A DNA stretch of 64,000 nt, taken from contig JAVYIG010007515.1 in assembly GCA_035222895.1 (NCBI GenBank), positions 37,000 through 100,999 of the forward strand, in the 5' to 3' direction. Of the stretch, positions 9,968-21,427 are shown piece by piece. Below the pieces are notes generated by a model that was given only the letters and a program-made list of their open reading frames with translations, was not told the DNA's origin and searched no databases. A program made the translations under genes and the position numbers. Positions within the stretch are counted from its first letter, which is position 1, and every line of letters starts with the position of its first letter. This DNA comes from Strongylocentrotus droebachiensis (lineage: Eukaryota > Echinodermata > Echinoidea > Camarodonta > Strongylocentrotidae).

Positions 9968-11075
9968 ATTTGATCAATAATAGTTGGATTGAAGTAGAAA
10001 GTTTCAGTGATAGATGAAGGTCTAAGCTAAATATATACGGTACACCCCAAATCTCACTATGTTGGCATTTTTGTGTATATTGTATCTTTAAAATTATGTG
10101 AATTGCAATTTACTCAAAACGACTGACTCGTATGTCAATAGCTGCATATGAACACTGTATATAATAATGTTAAGCTAAGTAGTTGCACACGTACACACAC
10201 ACTTACTAGTACTGTACTACTATTAGCGTACTTCGAAAGACTCATCAAATTCACAGTCTATATTTCTGATCTTTCCTGACTTTAGGTTTGCAATTTCCCC
10301 TTGAACCATTCACACTGTGTTATCTTATGTTCAAGTGTACACATTCTTAAAGTGCTTGTTCAAACATATTAAAAGGACTTTATTTAGTTGAATTTCATTG
10401 GTACGTGCAATCTCGTACAGCACTACTCGCACCACATGTACATGTAGGCCTACAAGGACCTTCCTTAAAGGCAGTGTATGTCCCATTTGCAGGCCAAAAA
10501 GATGAAAAGGTTATATTCCAACAGCATTTGAAAGATAATACTAATTTAGGGGGGAGGGGGGGGGGGGGGGGGCTTGAAAATGTCTTTAAGTGGGAAAATA
10601 ATGACTATTAGTTGATTCGACTTAAGAGCTGTAGAGCCAGTAAGTAATAGTCTGATTTTCAGACCCTTGTACTGAATAGTTGTACGTTTTATTTTGCGCA
10701 AAGATTCAATCAGTTTAATTTTGGCCATTGCAAGAAGTGGGTTATTGATGTACATGTAGACAAATGCTCATGTACCCTTAACAGCTCATTTTATGTATGT
10801 TATTACCAAAAAGAAAAAAGCCAGTCAGTCACTCAATAGTGTCTGACAGTGAAGTCTAGCAATTAAACAGGTTTCCTTCCATAATTTGAATATTAGGACA
10901 CTGCTAACATTTAAATTTCACAGATAAGACATACATGACATATTCATAATTCCTGAAAGTTCCACAGAATTTGATGTTGGCTGCAAAAGGGACATACTGT
11001 AGCTAGTATCTTTAATAGACCAATCAGAGAATGGCAAAAGCGCTATCGCTAACTGGAAGTTGAGCTCTCAGGTGA
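9968..11075 (-). repeat. Right arm of the large inverted duplication
   Basis: Reverse complement of 560-1690, without the 860-1495 fold-back and with an extra 543-bp TTAA-flanked element at 10469-11011. Where the left arm reads straight across a TTAA (about 612-625), this arm has the element between two TTAA copies. Confidence 0.8.
10469..11011 (+). mobile_element. TTAA-flanked MITE family B, copy 1
   Basis: Terminal inverted repeats of AGGTACTATGTCCC/TTTGCAG type, here diverged (AGGCAGTGTATGTCCC), are flanked by TTAA at 10465-10468 and 11012-11015. The empty version of the site is in the left duplication arm. A G run sits at 10550-10572. It encodes nothing recognisable. TTAA target use fits piggyBac-type mobilisation. 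Confidence 0.85.
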
Positions 11076-11239
11076 TGATCTTCGACAACATGTGGGAATG
11101 CAATTCTATGAAGTAGGTTGAATATTATGAAAATGATTGCACATAATTTAGCTTCTAATTTTAAAATTACAAGTGTTAATAACCTCCAATTGTGAAATTT
11201 CATATTATCGATGACTTTGAAATACACTTTGTATCTTAA

Positions 11240-11773
11240 AGGTACTATGTCCCTTTTGCAGCCAACCTCAAATTCTGTAGAACTTTGCAGGAATTATGAA
11301 TACGGTATGTCATGTATGTCCTATCTGTGAAATTTAAACGTTAGCAGTGTCCTCATATTAAAATTATGCAAGGAAACCCGTTTACTTGCTAGACTTCACT
11401 GTCAGACACTATTGAGTGACTGACTGGCTTTTTTTTCTTCTTTGGTAATAACATGAAAAGAGTTGTAAAGGGTACATGATCATTTGTCTACCTCAATAAC
11501 CCACTTCTTGTGATGGCCAAGATTAAACTGATTGAATCTTTGCGCAGCATAAAACGTATGACCATTCGGTACAATTGTCTGAAAATCAAGACTATTACTT
11601 TTGGGCTCTATAGCCCTAAAGTCGATTTGACAACTAATAGTCGTTATTTTCCCACTTGAAGACATTTTCAAGCCCCACCTTTTTTAGGGAAGTTCTAAAT
11701 TAGTATTATCTTTCAAATGCAGTTGGAATTTAACTTTTTCATTTTTTTGGCCTGCAAATGGGACATAGTACCT
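11240..11773 (-). mobile_element. TTAA-flanked MITE family B, copy 2 (opposite orientation)
   Basis: It starts AGGTACTATGTCCC and ends with the complement GGGACATAGTACCT, flanked by TTAA at 11236-11239 and 11774-11777. Its body is the reverse complement of copy 1 along its whole length, so the two copies form a large inverted pair separated by about 225 bp. Confidence 0.85.
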
Positions 11774-11777
11774 TTAA

Positions 11778-13299
11778 GTGCCATATTTCATAAAAAAAGG
11801 GAAAACAGTGCAATTTATTTCTTTATTCAACACAAGATGACACCAGACATGTTCTAAACATAAAGTAGAAGTGTTGTGGTCTATTGGATACTTCGTCAAA
11901 CTGTCTTTCTATGATGCATACTGTCTTCCTATGATGCATACTATCTTCAAGTTTGAAGTTCATATCCCAAGTACTTCTTGAGATATCGCAATAAGGGTTG
12001 TTTTAAAATCAGGGTACACACTTTGTCTCACTTGGGGTGAAGAAAAAAAGTTCCTTTGATTCTTCTAAATTTTTGTTTGTGTGTTGTATATAAGTTACTG
12101 GTAAAGTCTGTAAAATTTCAGGGCTACAAGTATCAAACTTTTTTTTCTTCAAGCATTAAATCTGTCCTTAATGAAAAAAATGGGGTCAAGTGTCACCTGA
12201 TGACATTATGCAGAAAGAAAATATTTATTGTTTCTTTAGGTAAATGTGAATGACATAGTTTGATAACTTTTTTCAAGTGCAAAATGGTTTTATTCATGTA
12301 AAATTCAGTTTTGCATCTTTTCATACCACAAAATGATGGACTGAAAGCATGAAGTTACTAATTATAAAAAAACACAGAGCACTTTGACCCTATATTCTGT
12401 ACTGCACAGCTACATATGGTAAGGGTGCTTTTGCATACCAACTTCCAGAATAAAAGGATAGATGGTTCTTGAGATATGTGGCGTCAAAAAATCATTCGGA
12501 GAGGACATTATTTTTGACGTGCAGTTGGAACTGCATGATACAGTTATGGTTCATTATTTCATGGCATAAATGAAACTGGATATATGTAAGGTTTTTAGCA
12601 CCCATTCATGTTCTGCATATAGATCTTCAATCACCCATCTAGAGAAATTATCTTCTCTCTCACTTTAAGACTTACCGGTACTAAAAACCGGATTCACATC
12701 GTACTAAATATCGTCAGAAGGTACACAGACAATACTGTGATTATGTAGTTACAAGTTTTTAGGAATAGTTAACCATATATATCAGTGTTTTTGATATTTT
12801 ACATGGTTTACACTAACATTCGGAGAGGATATTATATTTTGACATATGAATGATTTATGCTCGTAATCCATCTTTCCGTATAAACACAACAATACTATGT
12901 GTGCAACTCAGGTATGTACAATCTTAGACAGAAGTTTTATGTCTCAGGAACATAATTTTTGGGCAAGCCCCTTATGTCACTCTGCCAACTATACATCCAA
13001 ACTGGCAGATATATGCCATACAATATACAAGGCCTACAATGTTCTCTCCAAAGTAGTTTTCTCTAAATGCAGCAGAGGACTTACTGAAAGTTCATCGCAA
13101 TCATTGTATTGGAATGAAATAATGTGTCATTACCATGTTCTATCTTTGTTTTTGGAAATCATTTGCACAATGAATACAACTTTTGTTAAGAAACAAGTTA
13201 AACAACTGTTGCTTGTTTTTTGTTAGAAGCCTCTTTCTTTATACCTTTTGAAGCTTATGAATGACAGGCAATTTTGAGCTTTGGTAAAGTGGATAGGTA
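11778..13299. other. Non-genic stretch with recurring short motifs
   Basis: No gene found. A phrase like TTCGGAGAGGACATTA occurs near 12496 and 12819, and again near 13653 and 13797. A GTTGTTTTAAAATCAGGGTA segment near 11997 recurs inverted near 14170-14195, which could be ends of a degraded element. The 109-codon open frame at 12897-13226 shows no domain. Confidence 0.4.
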
Positions 13300-13498
13300 A
13301 GGCTATAGAGTACCGAAGCTGTCACATCATAAAAATCTATTTTTGGAATTTCTCAATTTTTTCTTCATTTTCCGAAAGAGTATAACAAATAATGTCCAAA
13401 TGTCGAAAACCAATTGAATATGTTAAGTATTGGCTGAGATATGACCATCTGAATAAATATATGTCCTATAGGAACTCAGTGTTATATTGCTCTGGCTC
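13300..13498 (+). mobile_element. Fold-back family A, solo arm
   Basis: Matches the left half of the copies at 1873-2280 and 6928-7315, from the ATAAAAATCTATTTTTGGAA region to the GCTCTGGCTC centre, then stops where the second arm should begin. Truncated copy. Confidence 0.75.
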
Positions 13499-14271
13499 GT
13501 AATGTTACTTCAAACTCAGTGTGAATATTAAATAAACAAAAACATTATCTATTGCACATGAAAGAACAATGTTAGGTCTACTAAGAACATAAGTTGGTTT
13601 AAAAATGTGGCTCTTCTTGAAGGAGTGCTGATAAAAAAAAAGTCACATTTTCGGAGGGACACTTTTTGACACACCCCTGACAAACAAATTTGAAACGCGC
13701 ATAAAAAATTTACAAAAAAACTGAATAAGTGATTCTTTTCAAGGAGGAAAAAATAATTAATTGAGTGTGGTCTTACTTTAAATTATTACGCTGATTTCGG
13801 AGAGGACATTTTTGGACACATTTTGCACCTCATTTTTGGTGCAAAGTTAAAATTTGTAGATTTGCCAAAATATTACACTTAATTCAGAGCTTACATAGAC
13901 TCGTTGGAAGAGTTAATTCTGATAGTTGATGTTTTTTGGGTACGTACCCGGTATGTCAGATATGCACATGTTCAAACTTTGCAAAAAATGAAATGTGAAA
14001 AAACAGCATATAATTACATATTTTGAAAAGTAGTTGGTCGTTTCAAACAATTTCTACGCTGTTATACCGGTAGGTTGATCTGACGGTGCAAAATAGTTGA
14101 CCAAGGAAGATTTTCCTTGGCTGTTCATTATTTTATTTTTAACGGCCATCAAAGTGAGTTTTTCTATTGTGTACCCTGATTGTAAAACAACCCATAACGA
14201 GAAGGCAGGACAGACAGACAGACAACCCCAAAACATTAAGATAAATCATCCATAAAAGCTTAATTACAAAA
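13499..14271. other. Non-genic stretch 3' of the integrase gene
   Basis: No gene. It contains two copies of the CGGAG(A)GGACA motif (near 13653 and 13797) and one inverted match to the segment near 11997. Confidence 0.35.
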
Positions 14272-14423
14272 TTAGATATCATCACCTACCTCTACCTCAT
14301 CAGTCTCCTGATAGTCCTCCATCTCAACGTCAATATCATTGGGTACTGTAGCCTCACCAACATGCAGCATGTTTAACTCACGGTTTGATTTCCGTCCAAA
14401 GAATACCTCAAATGGAGACATCC
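14272..14423 (-). CDS. Integrase gene, last recognised exon
   Basis: Follows the acceptor CAACTAG and restores the split Gly codon (G plus GG). It reads MSPFEVFFGRKSN and then an acidic tail to a TAA at 14272-14274. A GGTGATG donor-like site near 14285 leaves open a further exon. Confidence 0.65.
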
Positions 14424-17084
14424 CTAGTTGTAAAAAGAGTAAAATACTGTAGTACAATATATTCAGTAATAGCAAACTCATTTGTTACATGTATTCTCTG
14501 GTATTCAACTGGTAATATCATGCATGCAGTAATCCTTAATTTTGTTTTGATGTTCACAATATCAAATTATTTTTTCGGGGGGGGGGGGGGGAGGGTGCTA
14601 CTTCTGAGCCCCTCCTCCTGGAATGGTTAGTAGCCCTTCAAAACAATTTTACATCTCCTTGCCCGAGGAGTGCTTCCAATTGAATTCTGAATTGAACCTC
14701 GAATCTCTCTCTGATAGAAGAAAGAGTTTGTGCTTGTCATTCTTCTCAGCCTTTTTGTTTGTTTTGCATTGTTGTTCTTTGACACCCTCCTTCTCCTGCT
14801 CCTGCTTCTTTTATTTCCTTCCCTTGTTTGTTCTCCTTTTATTTCTTCTTTCCTTTATTTCTAGACTTATTTTCTTCTTCCCCTACTTCTTTTTTCTTCT
14901 TCATTCCCTTCTTCCTTCATTCTTTTATTTTATTGCCTTGCCTTTGCCTGATGTATACACTCCTACCAATTTTTCATTGTATTTGTTTAATGACTTTTTA
15001 AAGTATTTTTTTACTTCATTTTATCACAATTTTACCATATTGAATTGAACTCAATCTGTCATGACAATAGTTTATCACCCCTCTTCACCCCCATCTCTTG
15101 TCCACTTTAGGCATGGTTGTATATTTCCACTTTGTTTGGTTCTTTTATTCTTTTTTTTAACTTCTCTTTCTTCCTCTCCTTTTTCCTCTTTTTTAAATTT
15201 CTCCTTCTTCATCATCGTTCTCTTCTTCTTTTCCGTATCCTCCTATATGAATTTTCCATTGTCGCTTTCTACTACTTTTTTCTATACCTTTCCCCCTCTC
15301 AACCTTTACTCTTCCTCTTGAAATCTCTCCCACTCTTAATTTTAACAATTTACATTGTATTTAATCCTCACTTTTCAGTTTTACTCTCGATATTTTTTAC
15401 CACATACTGTACACCTGGTCCGTTTACCGTTTATTGCTTATTTCAGTCCTTCTTTCACATGATTTCAGCAGAGCTATTTAATTCAGATTTCTTTCTAATT
15501 TGTGTTTCCATATGTTGCAATAAGCTATACTTCTCGTATTTATACTGATTTATTTTTCAAATTCAATATATCATGTTATGCTATGTTCTATATTACATTA
15601 CAGTATGTGTTAACCATTAATGTGTTAAATAAACCATTTTGAATTGAATTGAATTGAAAACAAGTTAAGACAATATGTTCATGAATTTAAAAGAAAAATT
15701 AAAAAGTGTGGCTCAGGTGAGCTAACAAGATATCAAAAAACAGCTCTCTACATACCTAGGGAGCTGTGGAAGGCTTCGTTGTACAATCTTGCAATGTTTT
15801 CAAGGGAGTCAGCCCACTGGAAACTGTCCAGATCATGACAAATCTCTTCTATCATCAGCCTTAGTTTCGACTTCCAACTAGGATGGCTTCGTTCTGCCTG
15901 TAATGGGAAAGTACGACAAGAATTATTTTTTTAAAGAGCACTGTATTTGTATTTAGCATTTAAGACATTTTATACAATATGAAACATGTATGGTGTGAAA
16001 TATCACATGTAAAAGCAATCTGTAATGCATATTGAAGATGATTAACTTTTTGCCTATATTTAAGGTTGATGTTTACTATTAAGGGGCTCACACTCTATCA
16101 CAATTTATGGAATTTCGTTAGTACACAGTGTCATCTGAGAGTTCAGACCAACAGCAATCAATTAATGTGGAAAAATATCTGAAAATCTTATACAAATGGG
16201 AAGACTTTTTCTAAAGTGTCTACTCTTGGAGTTTTCAACCAAATATGTTACCTCCAAATCTATAAGAAATATTCTCAAATAAACAAATAATAGATTACCT
16301 TTCCTTGAGACTGCGGCTTGTAGGGTGCACTCATGATTACTTTGACATTCATCTTAGCCATCAGCTTCTTCACAGACCCCTTGAATTCAGGACCTTGGTC
16401 TGATTGGAGAATGCGTGGAGTACCGAAAGTAGCATAAATTGTTTTCAGTTGCTCAGCAATTTCCTCTGATGACTTGGATTTCACAGGTCTTAGGAACAGG
16501 TATCTACTGAAGACATCAATGACAGAGAGTACATATTTATAGTCAGACTCCGGACCAATGTCAGATAGGCTTCTCATATCTACGAGATCAATTTGGTTGC
16601 GTTCCATGACTTCTTTGGCCTGTATAGGAATGAGGGGTGCTACATTTCTGAAAAGCGGCTTGTTCTGTTGCACAGATTGTCTTTTATTTAACCATTTTTG
16701 AATTTTCAGTTTGTTCAGCCCAACAAAAATTCTTCCTAATCGTTTATGAAGTTTCAAAGCTCCATCCCCGATAGTTTCCAGGTAGAACTTTGAAAGCACC
16801 AGGTCGACTTCATCAGTTTTTATTATTATTAGGTCATGGACATCTTTTGAAGGCATCACCAGTCGATCTTCTATACAACCAGATAGAGGATTGTGCACAC
16901 TCGATATCTTAACAGATGGCCACATTCGAATAAACCTATTTACTTTGTGCCATGCCTTGTTTTTCAATCTTGCTGCCTTGGTGGCTCCACGGTGTCCTTC
17001 TTGAAGGGCAGAGAAAACCTGCTCATACAACTCAGGGTCCATAGCCGATGGACTTCGTTCCCTTTTCCTCTTTCCATCTCTTGC
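14272..17084 (-). CDS. Intron-split integrase gene (Ginger/KRBA2-like), partial
   Basis: Three minus-strand exons join in phase: 17084-16299 (phase 0), 15897-15756 (ends phase 1) and 14423-14272. The joined product holds an integrase (rve) core: QIDLVDMRS with the first acidic residue, VIDVFSRYLFLRP, QSDQGPEF with the second, APYKPQSQGK, and then AERSHPSWK, whose Glu is the third catalytic residue and lies just after the first splice. About 34 residues separate the second Asp from the Glu. The last exon gives SPFEVFFGRKSN, a usual ending of the catalytic domain. The HHCC zinc finger normally upstream is not recognisable. KRBA2-like and Ginger integrases look similar, so this may be a transposon gene or a domesticated copy. 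Upstream exons were not found; the last exon either ends at its TAA or continues through a GT at 14285. Confidence 0.75.
14424..15660. repeat. Pyrimidine-rich intronic repeat ending in (TTGAA)n
   Basis: Inside the integrase intron, on the plus strand, a T/C-rich segment of about 1 kb ends at 15640-15659 in AATAAACC..., then four TTGAA-type units. Short tandem repeats at a 3' end after an AATAAA are typical of CR1/L2-like non-LTR retrotransposons, so this may be a 5'-truncated 3' UTR copy. No reverse transcriptase is present. The region also starts with a G run (14578-14591). Long open frames here reflect composition. Confidence 0.4.
15756..15897 (-). CDS. Integrase gene, exon with the catalytic Glu
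   Basis: 142 bp between ATTACAG and G/GTATGT. It begins AERSHPSWK, the normal continuation of SQGK in this family, and ends AFHSSL plus the first base of a Gly codon. Confidence 0.8.
16299..17084 (-). CDS. Integrase gene, exon encoding most of the catalytic core
   Basis: 262 codons, open throughout, bounded by TTTCAG before 17084 and AAG/GTAATC after 16299. It carries the first two acidic catalytic residues. Since it opens with an acceptor and reads in frame from its first base, the Met at 17042 is unlikely to be the start. Confidence 0.8.
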
Positions 17085-17759
17085 CTGAAAGAAAAAAAAA
17101 AAAAAAAATTAAATCATACAAGTAAATTATGGCCTGACATAGGAGCACTTCAAAATGTCATCCCATTGATCAAAGGTCTGATAAAACGAAGATGGCACCT
17201 GTAGACCTAAAAATCTTCCTGTGTTTGTGATGTATAGTGTTTGTGCAACTCTGTGGATGTAGCACACTTGGTAAAGAGCAAATTGATTAAAACATGAGCG
17301 AAAACTAGAATTAAAAAGAGGCAAGAATCGAAGGAAGAAAAAGAAAGAAACAAAGGAAACAGAAAAGAAATTATGAAAGATTGAAAGAAACAGTCATTGA
17401 AAGGGAAAAAAAAAGAAGAGGATAATTCCCAGAAAAATGAATTAAAGAGAAAGCATACTGACAGAAAGGGAGAAAACATAAAATATAGAAGAAAGAGTGG
17501 ATATAAAAAAAAGAGTGAAAAAAGAAAATATACGTGCAAAGAAAAAGAACCTGAGCTCTGCGTACCTCACTTACTGTAAGGTGATGAAAGTAAGGGCCTT
17601 GCTATAAGGGACCTACAAGGTAGCTCCCTTGGCACCAGGAAAATAGGATTTAATGGAACAGTAGAGCAATTTAGGAGTAGGCCTTCTCCAAAGTCCCTTG
17701 TAGGGGCAGGTATTTCAAATAAATTTTTGGTCTTCTTCACATAAAAGATTTGTACAATG
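17085..17759. other. Non-genic stretch upstream of the integrase exons
   Basis: Holds an A run (17090-17108) and an A/G-rich stretch (17300-17560). A short minus-strand open segment near 17127-17215 could be an earlier exon but I see no motif. Confidence 0.35.
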
Positions 17760-17763
17760 TTAA

Positions 17764-18250
17764 AGGTAATACAAAGTTTTGGTATGGGGTCATGAATATG
17801 GTTCAAATGAACATATTGGAAGCATATATGCGATCCTACAATATTCAGTGATTGTTGTCGCGGTCGAAATCGAGTCTAAAGTTATGAAATTGTAAATAAT
17901 AAACTTTTTATGTTGTATAGCTCCCTCTCAAGGTCAAGATATTAATTAAGCTATAAAACAATGTTCCTTGACAAAAATCGACCGATTAGCTATTCCCATT
18001 CGGAAATATACCACAACTACATATTCTGAGATTGTCATGGTCGCAGCTACCATTGTAGGGCCGTAGGAGCTATTTGAAATTTATCAAAATTTAACGGGAG
18101 CACCGGTAAATCTTTATATTCAATTTTTCTCGAATGCAGAAGTGTTTTAGGGGCTAATATTTCTTGTGCTTTTCAATACATCCACAGGGGCATCCAAATA
18201 TATCAAAATTGTAAAGAATCACTATCCACCCATTTTAAAAAATGAGGGTA
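17764..18250 (+). mobile_element. TTAA-site MITE family C, truncated copy
   Basis: Starts AGGTAATACAAAGTTTTGG after a TTAA at 17760-17763 and matches the complete copy at 44177-44676 over most of its length. The right terminal repeat is not preserved, so it is truncated or decayed. Confidence 0.7.
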
Positions 18251-19257
18251 ACCAGGAATTTTGAAGAGACATCCTTGATTTAAATGGAATTTAAGAATAA
18301 ATCATATTTAGATAGACGATAGTTATTATCATTATTTCTTTATTGCAACCGAAACTCCAGGTTTAAGTTTTCAAGATTCACAAGTGCGCGCATTTTAAAG
18401 TGTGCAGTGCTCGCATTGCTGTTTCATGTTTGGATGGTGGGCAGTGAAGGCTGCCCCAAACACGCTTGGGGGCCTTTATCAAATTTAAACAACTTTGGAA
18501 CTCCCTTGTAAAGCTCCTGGCAATGCGTTTTTTTAGAGGCAGTAAAAAATGTAAACCAGAGGGCTTTTTAACAGGAGGGGGCTGCTACTACAAAGACCTC
18601 TCCCAATGGAGCAGGGGGGGGGGGGGGGTTAGGGGCTCTTCATACAATTACACATCACCCTGCCTGAGGAATGTTCCAAACAAATTAAGTCCAAATATAT
18701 ACATACAATTTAGAGAAAAAGAACTATGTCTAATTATTTACAAAGGGGCTCTGTGGGGGTGCTTACCCCAGGCCCCTTTTGGGGATGTAAAACATGATTT
18801 GAATAAATCATTTCAATAAATGTAGAGTTCATTTGCCCATAGATGTTCCCTACCAGGTTTGATTAAAATCCTGCCATGAGTTTTCTAAAACTCAAAAAAG
18901 TAAACCAGAGGGCATTTTTATTCATGTGTGTGGTGGGGGGGGGGGGGGGGCAAGGGATGCTAGTCCCCAAAGGAGTCAGTGGTCCTTCATACAAGTTAGG
19001 ATCACCTAGCCTGAGGAATGTTTCAAAACAAGTACAGTTAAAACCTATATACTGTATATACTTTCAAATACCTCATTTCAAAAAATCGCGATGTTTCGCG
19101 CACCCGTTTACACTTGTGCATAAACATCACCTACTGACAAAGCTCAGTGATGTTTTGGCTTGTTTTGGTTGGTAATGCGCGTGAGCGGCAATCCAATGCA
19201 AAAACCTTATTTGATCAGCTGTTTTTATGCTGTGGCTGCTGCAGTCCAGTGAACTTT
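18251..19257. other. Non-genic stretch with paired G-run repeats
   Basis: Two related segments, about 18545-18720 and 18890-19060, each carry GTAAACCAGAGGGC, a G run and a CCTGAGGAATGTTYCAAA phrase; a third related piece is near 14580-14690. These are copies of a dispersed repeat. No gene found. Confidence 0.45.
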
Positions 19258-19863
19258 TGTTTCTTTCGTTCTATTTTTGTCCTACCATTCCTTATGTTAT
19301 TCCTTGTTTTTCCATCTTTCATCTTTTCTTCTATCTTTCCATGATCTATTCTTTATCATTTTTTCTTTCTGTCTTTCCATATGTTTATCTTCATCTCTTC
19401 TTTCTATCACCTTCTCTTATGTTAATCTTTGTTTTTATCATTTTATCACTTTCTATTTTTGTCTTTCCTTATGTTATTCTTTGTTTCTTCCTTTTATTAC
19501 CTTCCTTATGTTATTCTTTGTTTCTTCCTTCTATAACCTTCTTTTATGATATTCTTTATTTTTATCATCCATCACTTTCTTTTTCTGTCTTTCCTTATGT
19601 TTTTCTCTATTTCTTCCTTCTATCACCTTCTCTTATGTTATTTGTTATTTTTTATTTCTATCACCTTCTCTTATGTTATTCTTTATTTGTATCATCCATC
19701 ACTTTCTCTTTCTGTCTTTCCTTATGTTATTCTCTATTTCTTCCTTCTATCACCTTCTCTTATATTATTTGTTATTTTTTCTTTCTATCACCTTCTCTTA
19801 TGTTATTCTTTGTTTTTATCATCCATCACTTTCTCTTTTTGTCTTTCCTTATGTTATTCTCTA

Positions 19864-20323
19864 TGTTGATACAAACTATTAGGTTAACGCCATCTACGGT
19901 GAAAGTTATATAAATCAGTGCATAGAAACAAGATGGAAGGGGAAGATGTGCCATGGAGATGGAAAGCATAACAGTTTTCAACCTACTTGTACTAGTCTAC
20001 TATAACACTATTCTCTTGCTCTTTTATGACATACTTCTCATGATTAGCCACTGTACATCAACGTGATAATTGGGACAAATAAAGTATACGTGCAAGGCAC
20101 ATTTTGGACTGATAATGATGTGCTTTTTGGACGTCGACATCGTGAGATGCGCAGTACAGTGTAAGTCGAATGCTAGTGAGTGAGACAGAAATTGAGACAT
20201 GTCGATGAAGAAACTGAGACGAGACTAGAGCGTGTGGAACTGTAAGTTTATATCCAGCATCATTCCTCTTTGCCAATTAAACAAAGTCAAGTACAGGAAG
20301 TTTGGCAAAATTCGAAGTTAACA
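19864..20323 (+). repeat. 5' LTR
   Basis: 460 bp, TGTTGATAC...GTTAACA. A TATATAAAT box lies near 19907-19915 and an AATAAA at 20078-20083, fitting a promoter and polyadenylation signal in one LTR. The 72-codon minus-strand frame inside is not called. Confidence 0.95.
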
Positions 20324-21427
20324 GTTGAAAACTGGCTTAATTAACGTTATGACTGAGTTTCAGGTGCAAACTGGCTTAACGTTATAACACAAGACAATTT
20401 AGACCAGGTCCAGGACCAAGTTCAGGATGACAAGTTACTGATCGAGTAGAAACTAATATGCATGAGTAAAGACTGTAATATAAAGTCTTATGAACAGTGA
20501 GCTGTAATGAGCTATGCATGATTATAATGATGGTCAAGTCAGACCAAGGAAGTCTAGACAGTAGACTCATGAATGGAGATCTAGACCCTAGGCCCTAGCT
20601 AGGCTATAGACCAGGTCCAAGAAAGGCTAGCCAAGACAAGTGAGCTGCAATGAATAATGAGACGTGCATGCAGTTACTATGACATAATTAGGAAGCAAGT
20701 ACTCTTTAACTCCAGGGAAGTTAAGGTCTGTTTGGCGCTAGACCCATGAATGGTCTTGGTCTAAAGAAGATGCAGTCTAGTCTCTAGACTAGACCAGGTC
20801 CAAGTTAAGGACAAGTTTGATTCTGAATGTTGATGAGCCAAATAGGGATTGGACATTGTTCGAGCCAGTACAGCCCAAGACAAGGAGTAAGGTGGATCTG
20901 TTTAATGTCTAGTAATTAGGAACTAGACCAGGACTTCAGATCTAATTATCTAGGTCTATATGTATAGGCTTAGATCTATGCAGGTTTAAGGCTGATCAGG
21001 ACAGGTGAGGCAGTGTACAGTCAATGGTAGAGGCTAGCATAGTCTCATTCAGAAGAATTCAGACAGATCTGGAGTAAGGAATTAAGTAGCCTAGCTACCA
21101 GGACCAAGCACCAGTTAACAGAATACAGGGAAATTGACATGGGAAATGCAATTCGTGAAGCAACTCAGCATCCCATATAGTAAGTTAACGTTTATGTAAC
21201 GTTACCATGCAGTATACTTGATCATGAACTAAACATAAGTTTGAACTTTGACCAGGAGTGCAAGAACCAGTCTACATGTACAGGTACAAGGATTATTCTG
21301 CATTGATAAGGTGCAGAATTAGACTTCAGTGATCGAGAAACAGGACTAGACAAGCTTAGGTAGAATAGGACCAAGCTTTACTGCAATCAACAGAACATAT
21401 TGTGGATCTTGTGAAAGTCAGTTGGGA
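20324..21427 (+). other. BEL/Pao leader
   Basis: Untranslated region between LTR and gag. It has a near-repeat AACTGGCTTAA at about 20331 and 20370. A TGG at 20333 could start a primer-binding site 10 bases inside the LTR, but I cannot match it to a particular tRNA. Confidence 0.6.

Noticed and set aside
14623..15548. Three overlapping frames of 86-143 codons in the integrase intron
   Set aside because: Pyrimidine-rich repeat sequence with no domain, open in several frames at once.
20058..20276. 72-codon minus-strand frame, repeated at 29450-29668
   Set aside because: It is inside both LTRs, antisense to the element, and identical only because the LTRs are.
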